Shown piece by piece: positions 40,765 through 51,308 of a stretch of 64,000 nt of DNA. The stretch is from NCBI GenBank assembly GCA_014607495.2, contig CP053167.1, positions 7,502,001-7,566,000 on the forward strand. The letters are read 5' to 3'. This DNA is from Carposina sasakii. Its lineage: Eukaryota; Arthropoda; Insecta; Lepidoptera; Carposinidae. Within the stretch, counting starts at the first letter, position 1. Every line of letters begins with the position of its first letter. A program made the position numbers and the translations under genes. The notes beneath the pieces were generated by a model that saw only the letters and a list, made by a program, of their open reading frames with translations, searched no databases and was not told the origin of the DNA.

Positions 40765-41083
40765 AGGGTTTTTTTTTTGTAAAATTGTAAGGAAGGTATA
40801 CAAATGTCTGGTTTGCATAATATTAGGGTCCAAAGTTAAGTAAATAGACTACGGTTAAATGCACATTGACGCGTGTAGCAAGATTTTTCACGAGAAATAA
40901 TTAATATCTGTCTATGAAAAAATTAGTATAAACACTGGGCACTATAAATTTCGCCCGATCAAGTAATAAAAAAAATAAAAAAAATTTACATCGTTTCCCA
41001 GCATTTTTTTCGGCATAAACTTACTTAATTTGATATATAATTACGTACAAGGGTGGCAACGAAAAAACATCCTGTATACAGGA
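40765..41083 (-). mobile_element. MITE family C
   Basis: Minus-strand copy: terminus TATACAGGATGTTTTTTCGT at 41083, then ATTTCGCCCGATCAAGTAAT (plus sense) and CATTGACGCGTGTAGCAAGA. It runs to ATTAGGGTCCAAAGTTAAGT. The far terminus is replaced by unrelated sequence. Confidence 0.7.
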
Positions 41084-41242
41084 TGTAACAAAAAGGTTAA
41101 AGCGAAAAGCTATGTAAATAGCCCACTATAGAGAACCTATCCACAAAATTTGAGATCCGAAATCACATGTTTATTTTTCCCAATAGTATGGAGAATTTTT
41201 AAATATCTCAGGAATTTTCATACAATCTTGAAAAGGAGCTTA
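41079..41242. mobile_element. MITE family F, left arm, abutting family C
   Basis: TACAGGATGTAACAAAAAGG, AGCGAAAAGCTATGTAAATA and TCATACAATCTTGAAAAGG. The right arm is absent. CTGTATACAG at the junction is shared by the two elements' ends. Confidence 0.7.
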
Positions 41243-41382
41243 TAGTCGTGCTTCAAACTATTTCGAGTCCGCTGCACAAAGTATGTACTGTAAACAAACA
41301 ACTTGTCCCAAGACTAGTTTTCTTAGACATAACATAAATGAAATTGTATAAGGCGTTACAATTCGGAAGTTCAAACATATAT

Positions 41383-41598
41383 GGGTGTGCCCACCACCGG
41401 GCCCTACACCCTCCACTGACCCACGGATTGATAATTCATTGCGAAAACAGGCACTTGCACTAACTACAATCGCCAGTGCTCGGGTCTGGTTTCGCGTGGC
41501 GATTGTAATTAGTACAAGTGCCTGTTCGCATTATGAGTTATCTGATCCGAGAGTCAGTGGAGGGTGTAGGGCCCGGTGGTGAGCGCATCCATAGTGAA
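41383..41598. mobile_element. Family I palindrome (two copies head to head)
   Basis: Left arm GTGCCCACCACCGGGCCCTA ... AACAGGCACTTGCACTAACT. The right arm is its reverse complement, GATTGTAATTAGTACAAGTG ... GGGTGTAGGGCCCGGTGGTG. ~95-bp arms around a GTGCTCGGGTCTGGTTTCGC loop. Single-orientation copies of the same sequence occur at 14318 and 59243. Confidence 0.85.
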
Positions 41599-41849
41599 TA
41601 AAGAACATAATCGTGCTACAAAATAAATACCTTCAAGTATTCCATGGGTTACCGGGCGCCGATGCCTAGGTACTAAAGTATTTCAGAGAAAATAGTCCTT
41701 ATTTCATAGCCGTGTTATAATCCCGCTGGCACTTTTTTTCTTTGAAAGTATTTTCTTTCAGTTAGCGCGATTCTACACCTTAATAGATATAGCTAAGGTA
41801 ATTTATCACTACGATACTTGTAACGTAAAGTCTTATATTTCGGCCCAGA

Positions 41850-41970
41850 CCGCCGACGACCACGGACGGGCACGCACCGTGGGATAGTCTCGTCCGTGGT
41901 GCGCTTTCGTCCGTAGCCGTCGGCGCGTCCGCGTCCGTCTGCAATATCACGCCGTAGGAACCCACCTTAA
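41850..41970. mobile_element. GC-rich foldback MITE, diverged (relative of 30156)
   Basis: CCACGGACGGGCACGCACCG, CGTCCGTGGTGCGCTTTCGT and GTCGGCGCGTCCGCGTCCGT. The end AATATCACGCCGTAGGAACC then CACCTTA matches. The left TIR is degraded. Confidence 0.65.
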
Positions 41971-42190
41971 GAAAGATTGAATGAATGACCGATAATTCAA
42001 TGGTTTTTATTTTTGCGGAATTTTTCTATTTCTGAAAAATGTTGAAGTTATTCAACTGAACTCGCATCTAAACTTAAAAATCTCACATGATTTATATCAT
42101 AAACGAGATATATTGTCGAAATGAATATTAAGTAAGTACAACATGTAAGTTATTTTTTAGTAACCGTCATGAGCATGACCGATAGACAAA
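41966..42190 (+). repeat. Direct duplication, copy 2
   Basis: See 40474-40720. Small deletions (for example GCGGATATTTTTC against GCGGAATTTTTC) distinguish the copies. Confidence 0.85.
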
Positions 42191-42467
42191 TCAAATTTTT
42201 TTTGTAAAATTGTAAGCCAACCGCAAACTGCAACTTAAACCTACGGAACTGCAAACGGAACCTTATTATTTCAAAACACTCCAGTTTCAGGAACTGTATT
42301 ACGTAGAAAACTGGAAGCTTCTTTAGGAAACAGCTGAAGTTTTATATGAGCTAAGATTGAAACTATAATTGAATGCAAACTTTACGTTAGATGCATACAA
42401 TAATATGTGTTTTACGAGCTGAGAAGGTGTGAAAACTTCGTCATTTGCATTTTTCATTGCCTTTCAG
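42191..42467. other. No gene recognised; upstream flank of the microexon candidate
   Basis: AACCGCAAACTGCAACTTAA and similar unique-looking sequence; no repeat family. Confidence 0.35.
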
Positions 42468-42497
42468 GCTGAATTTATGAGAAGTGTTAATAGAAAG
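42468..42497 (+). CDS. Candidate 30-nt microexon of a host gene
   Basis: The block is preceded by a pyrimidine-rich acceptor (TTTTTCATTGCCTTTCAG) and followed by an excellent donor (GTGAGTATGC). The 30 bases encode ten codons with no stop, AEFMRSVNRK, in frame 0. Other frames also lack a stop or read short. Nothing in the surrounding 200 bp matches the window's repeat families. If real, a host gene crosses the window on the plus strand with introns of tens of kb. The sequence alone cannot exclude a chance match. Confidence 0.35.
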
Positions 42498-42629
42498 GTG
42501 AGTATGCTATATCTTTTACTTTCTTTAGTTATATAAACTTATATGTGAATATATTTCAGATTGAATTTGGAAAAAATATTAATGACATTTGTTTGTATTG
42601 AAGCAGGGCTGATAAATATCACATAAGCA

Positions 42630-42840
42630 CATATAGACACGGCTGTGTTCACGAAATGGGGTAGCCAGAAATGTACGATCGTAAAGGAGATCCCGTAGCT
42701 CCATAGGCATAACGAGTTAAAAGTAGCTTATTGCCCGAGAGAATATCCGAGTTCCCGAGTCAGCTCTTATGACATGCCCTGACATGAAGGCGATGCAGAT
42801 GATGTATTCGAAGAAGTAGCTGTGGCATCTCTTTACGATC
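42630..42840 (-). repeat. Repeat family B, nearly complete
   Basis: CACGGCTGTGTTCACGAAAT then GGGGTAGCCAGAAATGTACG at the 3' side; AAGGCGATGCAGATGATGTA at the start side. Confidence 0.7.
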
Positions 42841-43419
42841 CTGCAGCCCTTGCTATCCAATTTCGATAAAACATCTGTGGATATATTTACAAAACGTTCC
42901 TCTAAAGTTGTAAAATATACCTATCATCAATTTTTGTTTATTTGCCTTTATAAATGTTATCGCTTGATCCCTTGTGACCTAAATATTCAGGTTTTTGATG
43001 AAACGTGTACAATTTAAAAGCACCTATATAAATATAAACATGACACGGTTAGATAACAAAGTCTAGAGAGTTAACATGACATTGTGTCTACTTTGGACAA
43101 CCAAATAAAGGCTAAGTATAAGTAGGTACGTATACTTATGTAGGGAACCGTGATAAGCTTAAGTCGACAGTGACGATGTCCTTAGGCAATGGTCAAAGTT
43201 ATAGAAGGAACGCGAGTGACAGTAAATATTGTTAAGGACTTTTTTCAACTGATATCACCCGGTACTAGGCCGCGCTTCCGCTGGATTTTTTTTTCTAGAA
43301 TCAGGAATATGCTTAGCTTATCAGAATGGTTGCTCAATTATTCATATAAAACCCTCTTGATTGGTTACTGGGAACCCTACCCAGCAGTAAAATTAGTTAG
43401 GCTTGTAAAATTATAAATC
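42841..43419. other. No gene recognised
   Basis: AT-rich. The plus-strand frame at 43189-43416 (75 codons) has no recognised motif. Confidence 0.4.
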
Positions 43420-43738
43420 TATCTAACATATAATAAAAATGTTCAGGATCGCTGTCTGTACATGGAAGATATATGAAAAAAAATATTATAGGAGACCTTT
43501 ATCAACGCAATAGAACCCAAAACGATGATTTTTGGAATTTTTGTCTGTGCGTTTGTGCACGCTAATCTCAGAAACGGCTTAACCGATTTCGATGCAGTTT
43601 TCAATAATATATTGTGACAGGTCCCACTTAACATATAGGCATATACTTTTTATCCCGGGAAAATGTTTTTATCCCGGATAATTTCGACATTTTGTTTTTT
43701 CTGTAGTCCACGCGGGCGGAGTCGCGGGCGTCCAATAG
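43420..43738 (+). mobile_element. Helitron-like family D, full length
   Basis: TCTAACATATAATAAAAATG ... GATCGCTGTCTGTACATGGA ... AGGTCCCACTTAACATATAG ... GGGCGGAGTCGCGGGCGTCC. It ends AATAG where CTAG is expected, so the terminus is mutated. Confidence 0.75.
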
Positions 43739-44103
43739 TATTTACTATAAATAGTTAAGGTTAAAAGATTTGGTCTACATGAGATCTAATTATCTTTTTG
43801 ACAATCATGATCTTACCAGAACTTTACATGGAAATGTAAATTGGTTGATTATATTTATCTATCTGTTTTAAAACCTGCATATTAAATGTCATAGAGTCTA
43901 AGACTTGTACCACACGATGGCCCTGATTGCGAGCGTTATAAACAATTCTGGGAACTTCACTGATAACCACTCCGTAAAGTTTGATCATTACGGCAAGTTT
44001 CTAATAACTCATATCCTACTGGCTTGGTAACGTATATTTTTAAATATCATTAATTAGTATAATAATTCGTTTCATCTTTAAACATTGTGCTGAGGGATTC
44101 AGC
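43739..44103. other. No gene recognised
   Basis: AT-rich, no supported feature. Confidence 0.4.
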
Positions 44104-44165
44104 TATGTTTTCCGAGATTTGGCTAGTGTATAGCTATCGGGATGAAAAATAAAGTTAATTTTATA
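44104..44165 (+). repeat. SINE family L fragment
   Basis: TTTTCCGAGATTTGGCTAGT then GTATAGCTATCGGGATGAAA matches the 5' side of the SINE at 24172-24378. The B-box is missing. Confidence 0.5.
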
Positions 44166-44469
44166 GTATAATAATTATAAATATATAATACAATATATGG
44201 CGAGTCGATAAAAGAGAAAAACTCTATGACTAATTGTCAAAATCCACTCTATTTGTTGAAAAAGTAGAGTGACTTACTTAATGTGCCCCAGACCTACTTA
44301 CAAAAAATGCTATAACTAATATTATTGTACCCTCATACATTGCATTCATCGCACATCCTACACCGAAATGTAGAGATTGTGTTCTTTGTATAACTTAAAT
44401 ATCCGATAGCAAAGGATTACCAAAGATTACGTAGACGAATCGTAGGCGGACACCATCACATGTAGGTAC

Positions 44470-44622
44470 TTATACATTTTTCAAGATAGTTGGGAGATTC
44501 CTAAACTCAGAAATATTTATACAATGTCGAATTATTACCACGCGATTACGAGGCTCGTCAACCGCTAAAGTGGACTATTTTCATTTGCTTAACATAGACC
44601 CTCTATTACACCCTGTATAACT
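44470..44622. mobile_element. MITE family F, degraded right half
   Basis: GATAGTTGGGAGATTCCTAA, TTTGCTTAACATAGACCCTC and TATTACACCCTGTATAAC. Confidence 0.55.
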
Positions 44623-44639
44623 CATCACTGAAGTAACTT

Positions 44640-45637
44640 CCAACAGTGCTGTGCTGATTCAAGTAGTTCAGATGCAAAGGAAACAATTTAGATTTAGGGC
44701 TAACGTGTTACTTGAATAAACATCTGATGCTGCTGTGCTGATATGAAGCTACAGAACTCCTTAACGGTTAGGAGTAACAGTACAGCAATTGGTCGATGAA
44801 AACTATTTAGTAGGGGCTGACGTGTTACTTGAATCAGCATCTGATGCTGCAATGACCACAGAACTCCTTAAGGTTAGATTGGGAGACAGTACAGCAATTG
44901 GTCGATCGAGTGTGTCGACGTGTTACTTGAATCAGCATCTGTAATAACACAGAACTCCTTACGTTATTCTACAGCAATTGCTTTATATATGTGTAAATTA
45001 ATTATAGTGCTGTGCTGATGATTTCCTTAACGGTAGGAGTTGGGAGACAGTACAGCAATTGGTCAAAGACTTCTAGCATTCATACTAAATAGTACTAATA
45101 GTGATATAAAAGAATTGAACGGTTAGAAAGAAGAAGGCTTATTTATCGTCTTTAACGACATAATAAAATTACAGGCTAAAATTAAAAACTATTTAGTACA
45201 CCGAATCAACATCTGATAGTGCTGTGCTGATGATGAAGCTACATCCTTAACGGTTATAGACAGTACTTATGAAAACATTTAGTAGTGTGTAGTACGTGTT
45301 AAATCAACATCTGATAGTGCTGTGCTGACTACAGAACTCCTTAACGGTTAGGAGTTCAGTACAGCAATTGGTCGATGAAAACTAGTAGTGTGTGTAGGCT
45401 GACGTGTTACTTGAATCAACATCTGATAGTGCTGTGCTGATGATGAAGCTACAGAACTCCTTAACGGTTAGGAGTTGGGAGACAGTACAGCAATTGGTCG
45501 ATGAAAACTATTTAGTAGTGTGTAGGGCTGACGTGTTACTTGAATCAACATCTGATAGTGCTGTGCTGATGATGAAGCTACAGAACTCCTTAACGGTTGG
45601 AGTACAATTGGTCGATGGAATCAATAGTGGTATGTAG
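44640..45637 (+). repeat. Minisatellite, 129-bp unit, interleaved
   Basis: Words GATAGTGCTGTGCTGATGAT, GAACTCCTTAACGGTTAGGA, GACAGTACAGCAATTGGTCG and GGCTGACGTGTTACTTGAAT cycle in order about seven times. The cleanest neighbouring units start at 45404 and 45533 (offset 129 = 43 codons). Earlier units are shortened and interrupted by pieces of the segment duplicated at 46320-46840. Confidence 0.85.
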
Positions 45638-45760
45638 GGCTGTAGGTTTAGTAGGACTACGATAGGGAACAGTACTGATATTGAATGGCAAACTTGAAGT
45701 GTCCATAAGCTAGACATACTGCATTTATCAAAAAAAAATCTATACTCTAATTACCATTAT
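45060..45760 (+). repeat. Segment A of a ~1.4-kb-spaced duplication
   Basis: ACTTCTAGCATTCATACTAA ... AGAAGAAGGCTTATTTATCG ... AATTACAGGCTAAAATTAAA (45066-45185), and TAGGTTTAGTAGGACTACGA ... ATTGAATGGCAAACTTGAAG (45640-45760). These are repeated in order at 46496-46840. Confidence 0.8.
45404..45637 (+). CDS. Repeat-encoded 77-codon open frame (function unknown)
   Basis: The frame reads VLLESTSDSAVLMMKLQNSL, TVRSWETVQQLVDENYLVVC, RAD and then begins a second unit in the same phase. No start ATG and no known domain are seen. The unit length is a multiple of three and stop-free, so tandem expansion could once have occurred within a coding exon. A chance frame is equally possible. Confidence 0.25.
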   Translation: MLLESTSDSAVLMMKLQNSLTVRSWETVQQLVDENYLVVCRADVLLESTSDSAVLMMKLQNSLTVGVQLVDGINSGM

Positions 45761-45769
45761 ACTCGGTTT

Positions 45770-45915
45770 TTTCATAGTAGTGTTTATGTAAAAAATCTGC
45801 CCGTCTTTGGCGCGTCTTTGTGCATCGTACCAGACTCTTCCCAGGCTTCCAAGATGATAGTGATGATGAGGAGATTACGTTCAGGAGTTGACAACTAAAA
45901 ATCATCATGTATAAA
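45770..45915 (+). mobile_element. MITE family C, degraded 3' half
   Basis: TTTTTTCATAGTAGTGTTTA, CAGACTCTTCCCAGGCTTCC, GATAGTGATGATGAGGAGAT, ending ACTAAAAATCATCATGTATA. Confidence 0.6.
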
Positions 45916-45964
45916 CTAGCATCTATTTAAGTCCACAACGCATTAACACAACTAAAAATCGAGA

Positions 45965-46320
45965 AATAAACTGACTTTTAGAAAAAAAATTTAACCGAGT
46001 GCAATAAATAACGTAACTCCATATTAAATATCTCAAATTATTTAAATATTTACAACTTAATACCTAATACTTTAACAAAGTCATCTTTAACTATTTAAAT
46101 ATTTATAATTATAACTTATTTTTGGAGTCGGTGACAACATCGTCCAAGAATAGGATATTGCATTACCGCTGCCTACTACACCGTATTGTATTTTGCAGCC
46201 GCGCGCGTCCAACTACGCGGTCACCGACAAAAAATAAGTGATAATTATAAATATTTAAATAGTTAAAGATGACCCGTTATTTATTGCTTTTTAGCTTTGA
46301 AGTCTGTCAGTTTATTTCCA
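45965..46320. mobile_element. Foldback MITE with 55-bp inner arms
   Basis: Inner arms 46080-46135 (GTCATCTTTAACTATTTAAA ... GTCGGTGAC) and 46220-46273 are inverted. Outer arms GAAATAAACTGACTTTTAG / GTCAGTTTATTTC and GCAATAAATAACG / CGTTATTTATTGC extend the symmetry, with ~65 bp extra on the left. The loop contains GCCGCGCGCGTCCAACTACG. Confidence 0.75.
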
Positions 46321-46840
46321 GACATGGTATAACTCATCACTGACCCAAAGTATTCAAGGTTCAGCAAAGGGATTTAATTAATACACCCCCCACAGCCTTA
46401 AGGAGATATTGGGATCGATTTGTCGAAGTAATAACAATTTACGTTATTCTATTGCTTTATATATAAATTATTATGGCTATTTTCTTTATACAACAAAGAC
46501 TTCTAGCATTCATACTAAATAAGGTACTAATAGTGATATAAAAGAATTGAACGAAAGAAGAAGGCTTATTTATCGCCATATAACGACATAATAAAATTAC
46601 AGGCTAAAATTAAATATAACACCGTAAGTCGTAACTAATGTTATAACACTTATGCAATTGGTAGTAAATAGACGGCTGACTCCTTAATTAGTTCGTCACA
46701 GAGATAGCAAAAATTGTACAACTATAGGTTGTACTTGTGCAACTGTAGGTTTAGTAGGACCGATACGTGATATTGAATGGCAAACAAGTGTCCATATAGA
46801 CATAATTTATCAAAATCTATAACCATTATACTCGTAAATA
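46320..46840 (+). repeat. Segment B of the duplication (uninterrupted version)
   Basis: TATAACTCATCACTGACCCA ... GTAATAACAATTTACGTTAT ... ACTTCTAGCATTCATACTAA ... ATTGAATGGCAAACAAGTGT. Segment A (44616-45760) aligns to it in pieces, with minisatellite blocks between the pieces. Confidence 0.75.
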
Positions 46841-46841
46841 A

Positions 46842-47066
46842 TGTCTGCCCGTGGGTATCGTACGAGGCGATTAAGGGTTTTCAGGAGGTGGGCAGCAGTG
46901 CCTCCCGTGTTGACAACATAGTCCAAAATACAAACTGCGGTCACCAACCCGCCTGCCCAGCATGGTAACTATGGGCAAATACCCCCTATGACAGTCTTGT
47001 GGCGTGCCCTGGGGGAGGCCTACGTCCAGCAGTGGACTGCAATAGGCTGATGATGATAATGATGAA
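46842..47066 (+). mobile_element. SINE family A, headless
   Basis: ATGTCTGCCCGTGGGTATCG ... GACTGCAATAGGCTGATGAT then GATAATGATG. It lacks the first ~45 bp. Confidence 0.8.
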
Positions 47067-47879
47067 CCATTATCTATCCTTTTGATTTTATCCGCAGTCG
47101 GGTAAAAAACACACCAACACTTTAGCCCCAAGGTACAAAAAAATTTTCAAAATACCTTCATAGTTGATCCTGATTAATAGCAAAAAGCTACGCGTACGAA
47201 AATTAAGTTAATTAATGAACCCACTTAGTACTTAAGTAGGTGCAAGAAATGCCAAGCACTAACCCCGACTATTAATGGCGTAACTTAGCTCCTAACTTAA
47301 TCCTAGTATTTGTGTAAGCTAAACAGTTTTCTCTGTTGTAATAATGAGAAAAGTTTCAAAGAGTCTGGGTCGGTCTTGAATAGCTAACTAAGGAAAGTCA
47401 AGCCCAAAAAGATAAAGATTTATTTACATGTATTGCTTTTAATTTTGTGTGTACATTGAAGGATATAATATATTATAATACTACTTGTCAACTTAACTTG
47501 TCAAGCTGTATCTGTTATATTTTGGTGAATCGTTGTTCTTTATATCATAAATCATCATTTCAAAAACAATTCCTTCCTTAATCCGAAGGTAAATTACAAA
47601 ATTAAAAATTAATCCAATCTACATATGTATATCCAATCCATCAGCATGTCTTATCTCGAATGTACTCTATGAAAGGCGGATTGGAATGGAGATGCTCCAT
47701 TTTGAACTGTAACCTTTGGCAGTAGAGTAGGAAATTGGATAATATCTCATACAGAGGAACGTAGAGGCACTCCTGGAAGCTCCGTAAACCTTACCTGAAG
47801 TAATCTCAAACGTAAATGGATATAATGTACAATATACATGGTTCACTTGTTATGAATTAACACTAAAATGCTTTACTTA
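47067..47879. other. No gene recognised
   Basis: AT-rich; no supported feature. Confidence 0.4.
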
Positions 47880-48025
47880 TTTGCTTGGCTTGCTGGAAGA
47901 GATCTCTGGTAGAGATAAGCTATATATAGATAAGAGATATTGTACATGCATCTCTTCTTTAATGTTGTATGCCATATTTCTTTTTGTGTGTGTGCAATAA
48001 AGAATAAAGAAAGAAAGAAAGAATA
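47880..48025 (+). mobile_element. Retroposon 3' end with GAAA tail
   Basis: TTGCTTGGCTTGCTGGAAGA, GATCTCTGGTAGAGATAAGC, TTGTACATGCATCTCTTCTT and GTGCAATAAAGAATAAAGAA then AGAAAGAAAG. AATAAA is a polyadenylation-like signal. The same module ends at 59205 and 59682. Probably the 3' end of a LINE or its SINE. Confidence 0.6.
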
Positions 48026-48899
48026 AAATGTTGTGGGACTCGTTTACCAACTTCAAGTAAAGTGATTCGAAAAATAAGTTCCGAAGTAAAACATATCTAG
48101 AATTTTAACTCCGAGTATTGCTAACCTATTATGGATGTAAGATTATAAATCCTTGCCTACCAACCCTAATTTTAATATCCATTTGTTGATTTTTTGTTTT
48201 TTTTTTTTGGAGTAGTGTGTATTATATTCCTGGAAACCTTATTTAGGGACTGATATTAAGGTAATAATAATAAGGTAAGGTAAAAAGGTCTCAGTCGGGT
48301 AAAGATTTTTTATTTTTTTTATTAATACTTTATAATTAAGGTAATATTTTAAATATACCTATAATAATATTATATAGATATGATCATATAGTAACAATTT
48401 AGTAGTTTAAGAAAATCCGCAAATTCTAATTAGATATCTATAGTAATTGACTGAGAGAAAGTCATGGCGTTTTACACAAATGTACCTACAAATTAATAAG
48501 GTAAAGTAGGTTTACCTAGTATGCAAATAAATTACTTTCATATGCATTCATATCCCAAAACATTGTACCTCACCTACATTAACGTTCGCACTGTCTCACT
48601 CACTCCAAGATAAATAGAGTGAGGTTACTTGAAAAATGACACGGAGGTTACTTTGTTTGCTCTAAAAGACTTACTTCCCCTCTGAGCATAATAAATAGGA
48701 ATGGCGTACAGTCACCCTTAAATATTTTAGAGTTGGAAACATTTTGTGGAATAGTTTAGGTATCAGGCCCAATTTTTTCCAATGGTCAGAACAGCCCCGA
48801 AATAAATTCGTGGGTAGGCTTGCCAAAAAAAATTCTTCAAAAAAATTTAGTTCTAAAACCTACAGCAATATAGAAATTGAACAAAATGTTATTGTAGAA
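48026..48899. other. No gene recognised
   Basis: AT-rich with T-rich runs near 48205 and 48310. Confidence 0.4.
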
Positions 48900-48975
48900 C
48901 AACCGATGGATGGATCCTACGATACAGTAGGTCCTGGTATCGAATCCCGTTAGGCAAACATACAATTGATATGAT
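48900..48975 (+). repeat. Type 2 SINE relic
   Basis: GATACAGTAGGTCCTGGTAT then CGAATCCCGTTAGGC (B-box-like). Neighbouring sequence is too degraded to follow. Confidence 0.4.
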
Positions 48976-49709
48976 GAATATTTATTTCATAATATTAACT
49001 GAGCAATTTTATAATAAGTTGGTAAAATAAGGGACAAGTATCACCAGTATCCAGTAAAATTACTACACAGAATCGGAAGGGTCCATCTCAAATAGCTAAG
49101 CAAAAACGCGTATGTTTGTTTAACTTAAAGCTCTGCTTTTACCAACTTTCACCAAAAACAAGAGGGATTTGACGACCACGAGTACCACGACAGCTTTTCT
49201 GACATCTAAGACTAAATTATTTTAAGAAATCACGCTGAATTACGGTAATGAATTTAGAATTACATTATTAAATAAGTACATATTAAGATAAAAACTAATT
49301 TATCGCATTAGGGTAACTTGTAATGATAAACATTAGTTATAAATAAATAAATAAAAAATAAAAATTTAACCTTCAATAACATTGGTCCAATAGGAAGCCT
49401 TCATTTCGCGCCTTATTGTATTGTTTTTATAGACGACTGTACGCCAAGTTTATCATGACTTGTCGGGTAGATAACCAGAGCAGGCCCGGAGGGACTCGCG
49501 CTCTGAGGAATATCAGAGAGTCGGAGTTACTACTATTTAATGGTAGTTGATTCCATGAGAACCTTACTAGTGTTTTTACAAAACAGTGTCTAAAGGTAGA
49601 GTTAGTTTAAAAATTACATGTGACAAGAAAATGTTTGGAATATCTGTAAAATTTAGTTATCTGTTAAGTTTAAATTGTTTTTGACACTATTAGTGATAAC
49701 ATTTAGGGT
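48976..49709. other. No gene recognised
   Basis: AT-rich except a GC-richer patch, CAGGCCCGGAGGGACTCGCG (about 49482), with no open frame on either strand. 49375-49440 weakly resembles MITE family K. Confidence 0.4.
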
Positions 49710-50217
49710 TAGAAGTCGATTCGCACGAAATTTGTACGCACGAACGTGCCAATCGACCCCTTTCTAAAATAATATTATTTAAGTAGGCGTTTCGCCAGAA
49801 TGTATTGTAAAGTACATTATACAGAATGATTTTTGGTCGTCAACGTTCCCGAAAACTACGGAATCTCCTCATCATCACGATCATTCTCCATGGAAGCATA
49901 CCTGGGAAGTGTCTGGTTTCCAAAATATTACGGTCCAAAGTTGAATAAATAGACTGCGTTATTCTGCATAAATGCACATTGACAAGTAATTTAAAAAAAA
50001 AAAATTACATCGTTTCCCAGCATTTTTTTTTAACTTACTTTATTTTATGTATAGAGTACGTATTACCCTTCGTTAAGGGTTGCAACGAAAAAACAACCTG
50101 TATATACAACATAGATTACAATACATTCGGGCGAAACGCCTACTAAAGTAATATTATTTTTGAAAGGGGTCGTTTGGCACGTTCGTGCGAACAAATGTCG
50201 TGCGAATCGACTACTAA
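49710..50217. mobile_element. Foldback MITE (95-bp arms) carrying a family C copy in its loop
   Basis: Left arm 49710-49808 (GAAGTCGATTCGCACGAAAT ... GTAGGCGTTTCGCCAGAATG) and right arm about 50118-50217 (its reverse complement, CATTCGGGCGAAACGCCTAC ... GTCGTGCGAATCGACTACTA). They match at roughly nine bases in ten. The loop is almost entirely a family C MITE (49817-50104). Confidence 0.8.
49817..50104 (-). mobile_element. MITE family C inside the foldback loop
   Basis: Ends ATACAGAATGATTTTTGGTC and CAACGAAAAAACAACCTGTA with TA on both sides. About 95 internal bp (the GATCGGGCGAAATTTATAG to CTCGTGAAAAAATC part) are missing. Confidence 0.75.
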
Positions 50218-50738
50218 GCTAACATTTACTATAGCTTAGAAATGATATTACGGGTATTTACTCCCATGGAAATAATTCGTAAAAACAATCTGAAGAATAA
50301 ACGAACCGCAAATCTCAGAGTTCAATAATTTCAAAAGCTTCCCTCCTATAGGTACCTTTTAATTTCGATTTAACAAGCATAAGAAATCTCAGATAAACAA
50401 GGAATTACCTATCTATATTCTGGAAGTCTCATTTAGAGGGTTTCCAGGTAAAGCAGATAAGAAAGTGCTATATAAAAGCCTTTTCCACGAAATGTAAGTT
50501 AGTTTAGCAATAGGGCCGTGCAGTTTATCGATATCGACGTTTTATCAAATATTAATTGAAACTCCTTAGAAACCTATTTCTGGATCTTAATAGTTTAAGA
50601 GCTATCATATATTAGGTACCTAATACTTCGATGTACTAGATATGATACTATGTAGTACTTCGATAGCCGTTGTCGCATTTTCCTGTAAATGCTATCATGA
50701 TAAACCGACATTCCAGGTACAATAGCTTTATGTAGATA
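50218..50738. other. No gene recognised
   Basis: AT-rich; no supported feature. Confidence 0.4.
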
Positions 50739-50915
50739 CTAGTGGACGCCCGCGACTTCGTCCGCCTGGACTGCAGAAATAACAAAATGTCGAAATAGGC
50801 ATAAAAATCTTTTCCCGGAAAAAAAAAAGCCTAGGTGTTAATCTAGGGTGTCATACTCCTTACCAAACTCCATACCAAATTTCATTCAAATCGCTCCAGC
50901 CGTGTTTAGGAAAAA
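50739..50915 (-). mobile_element. Helitron-like element, 3' half
   Basis: Minus-strand copy ending GTCGCGGGCGTCCACTAG at 50739. Includes GGCTGGAGCGATTTGAATGA, the 4482-type 5' variant. 5' truncated. Confidence 0.7.
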
Positions 50916-51308
50916 AAAGTATGAAGGGGCCAAGCAATACTGAAACGATTTAAAAATAAATTAAGAACAATGCATAGGTCAACTCATTTTCCAATAATCA
51001 TGTTACTCAAACTGCCTCATTTAGAGAATAAACTTACCTAAGTTTAGTAAGTACCTACTTAGCTACAAGAACAATGTTTCTACCGATAAGATTTTTCCCA
51101 TCCCTACTTGACTTAGTTCAGAGACTGTGTAATAAAATTGGTTCCGAGCGCTGAATGCTATCAATAGATTTATTAGATAATGCGTACAGTTGTAATCCAA
51201 GTTATATCGCCATTTAATAATCTGTGGGTGTAATTTAATTACAACGTACTGGGTCAAGATCAACCGAACTTAATATCCATTGTCTGTACGAGTATATCTA
51301 CACATATA
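50916..51308. other. No gene recognised
   Basis: AT-rich; no supported feature. Confidence 0.4.

Noticed and set aside
43189..43416. 75-codon plus-strand frame
   Set aside because: No domain, no splice signals and no conservation evidence available.
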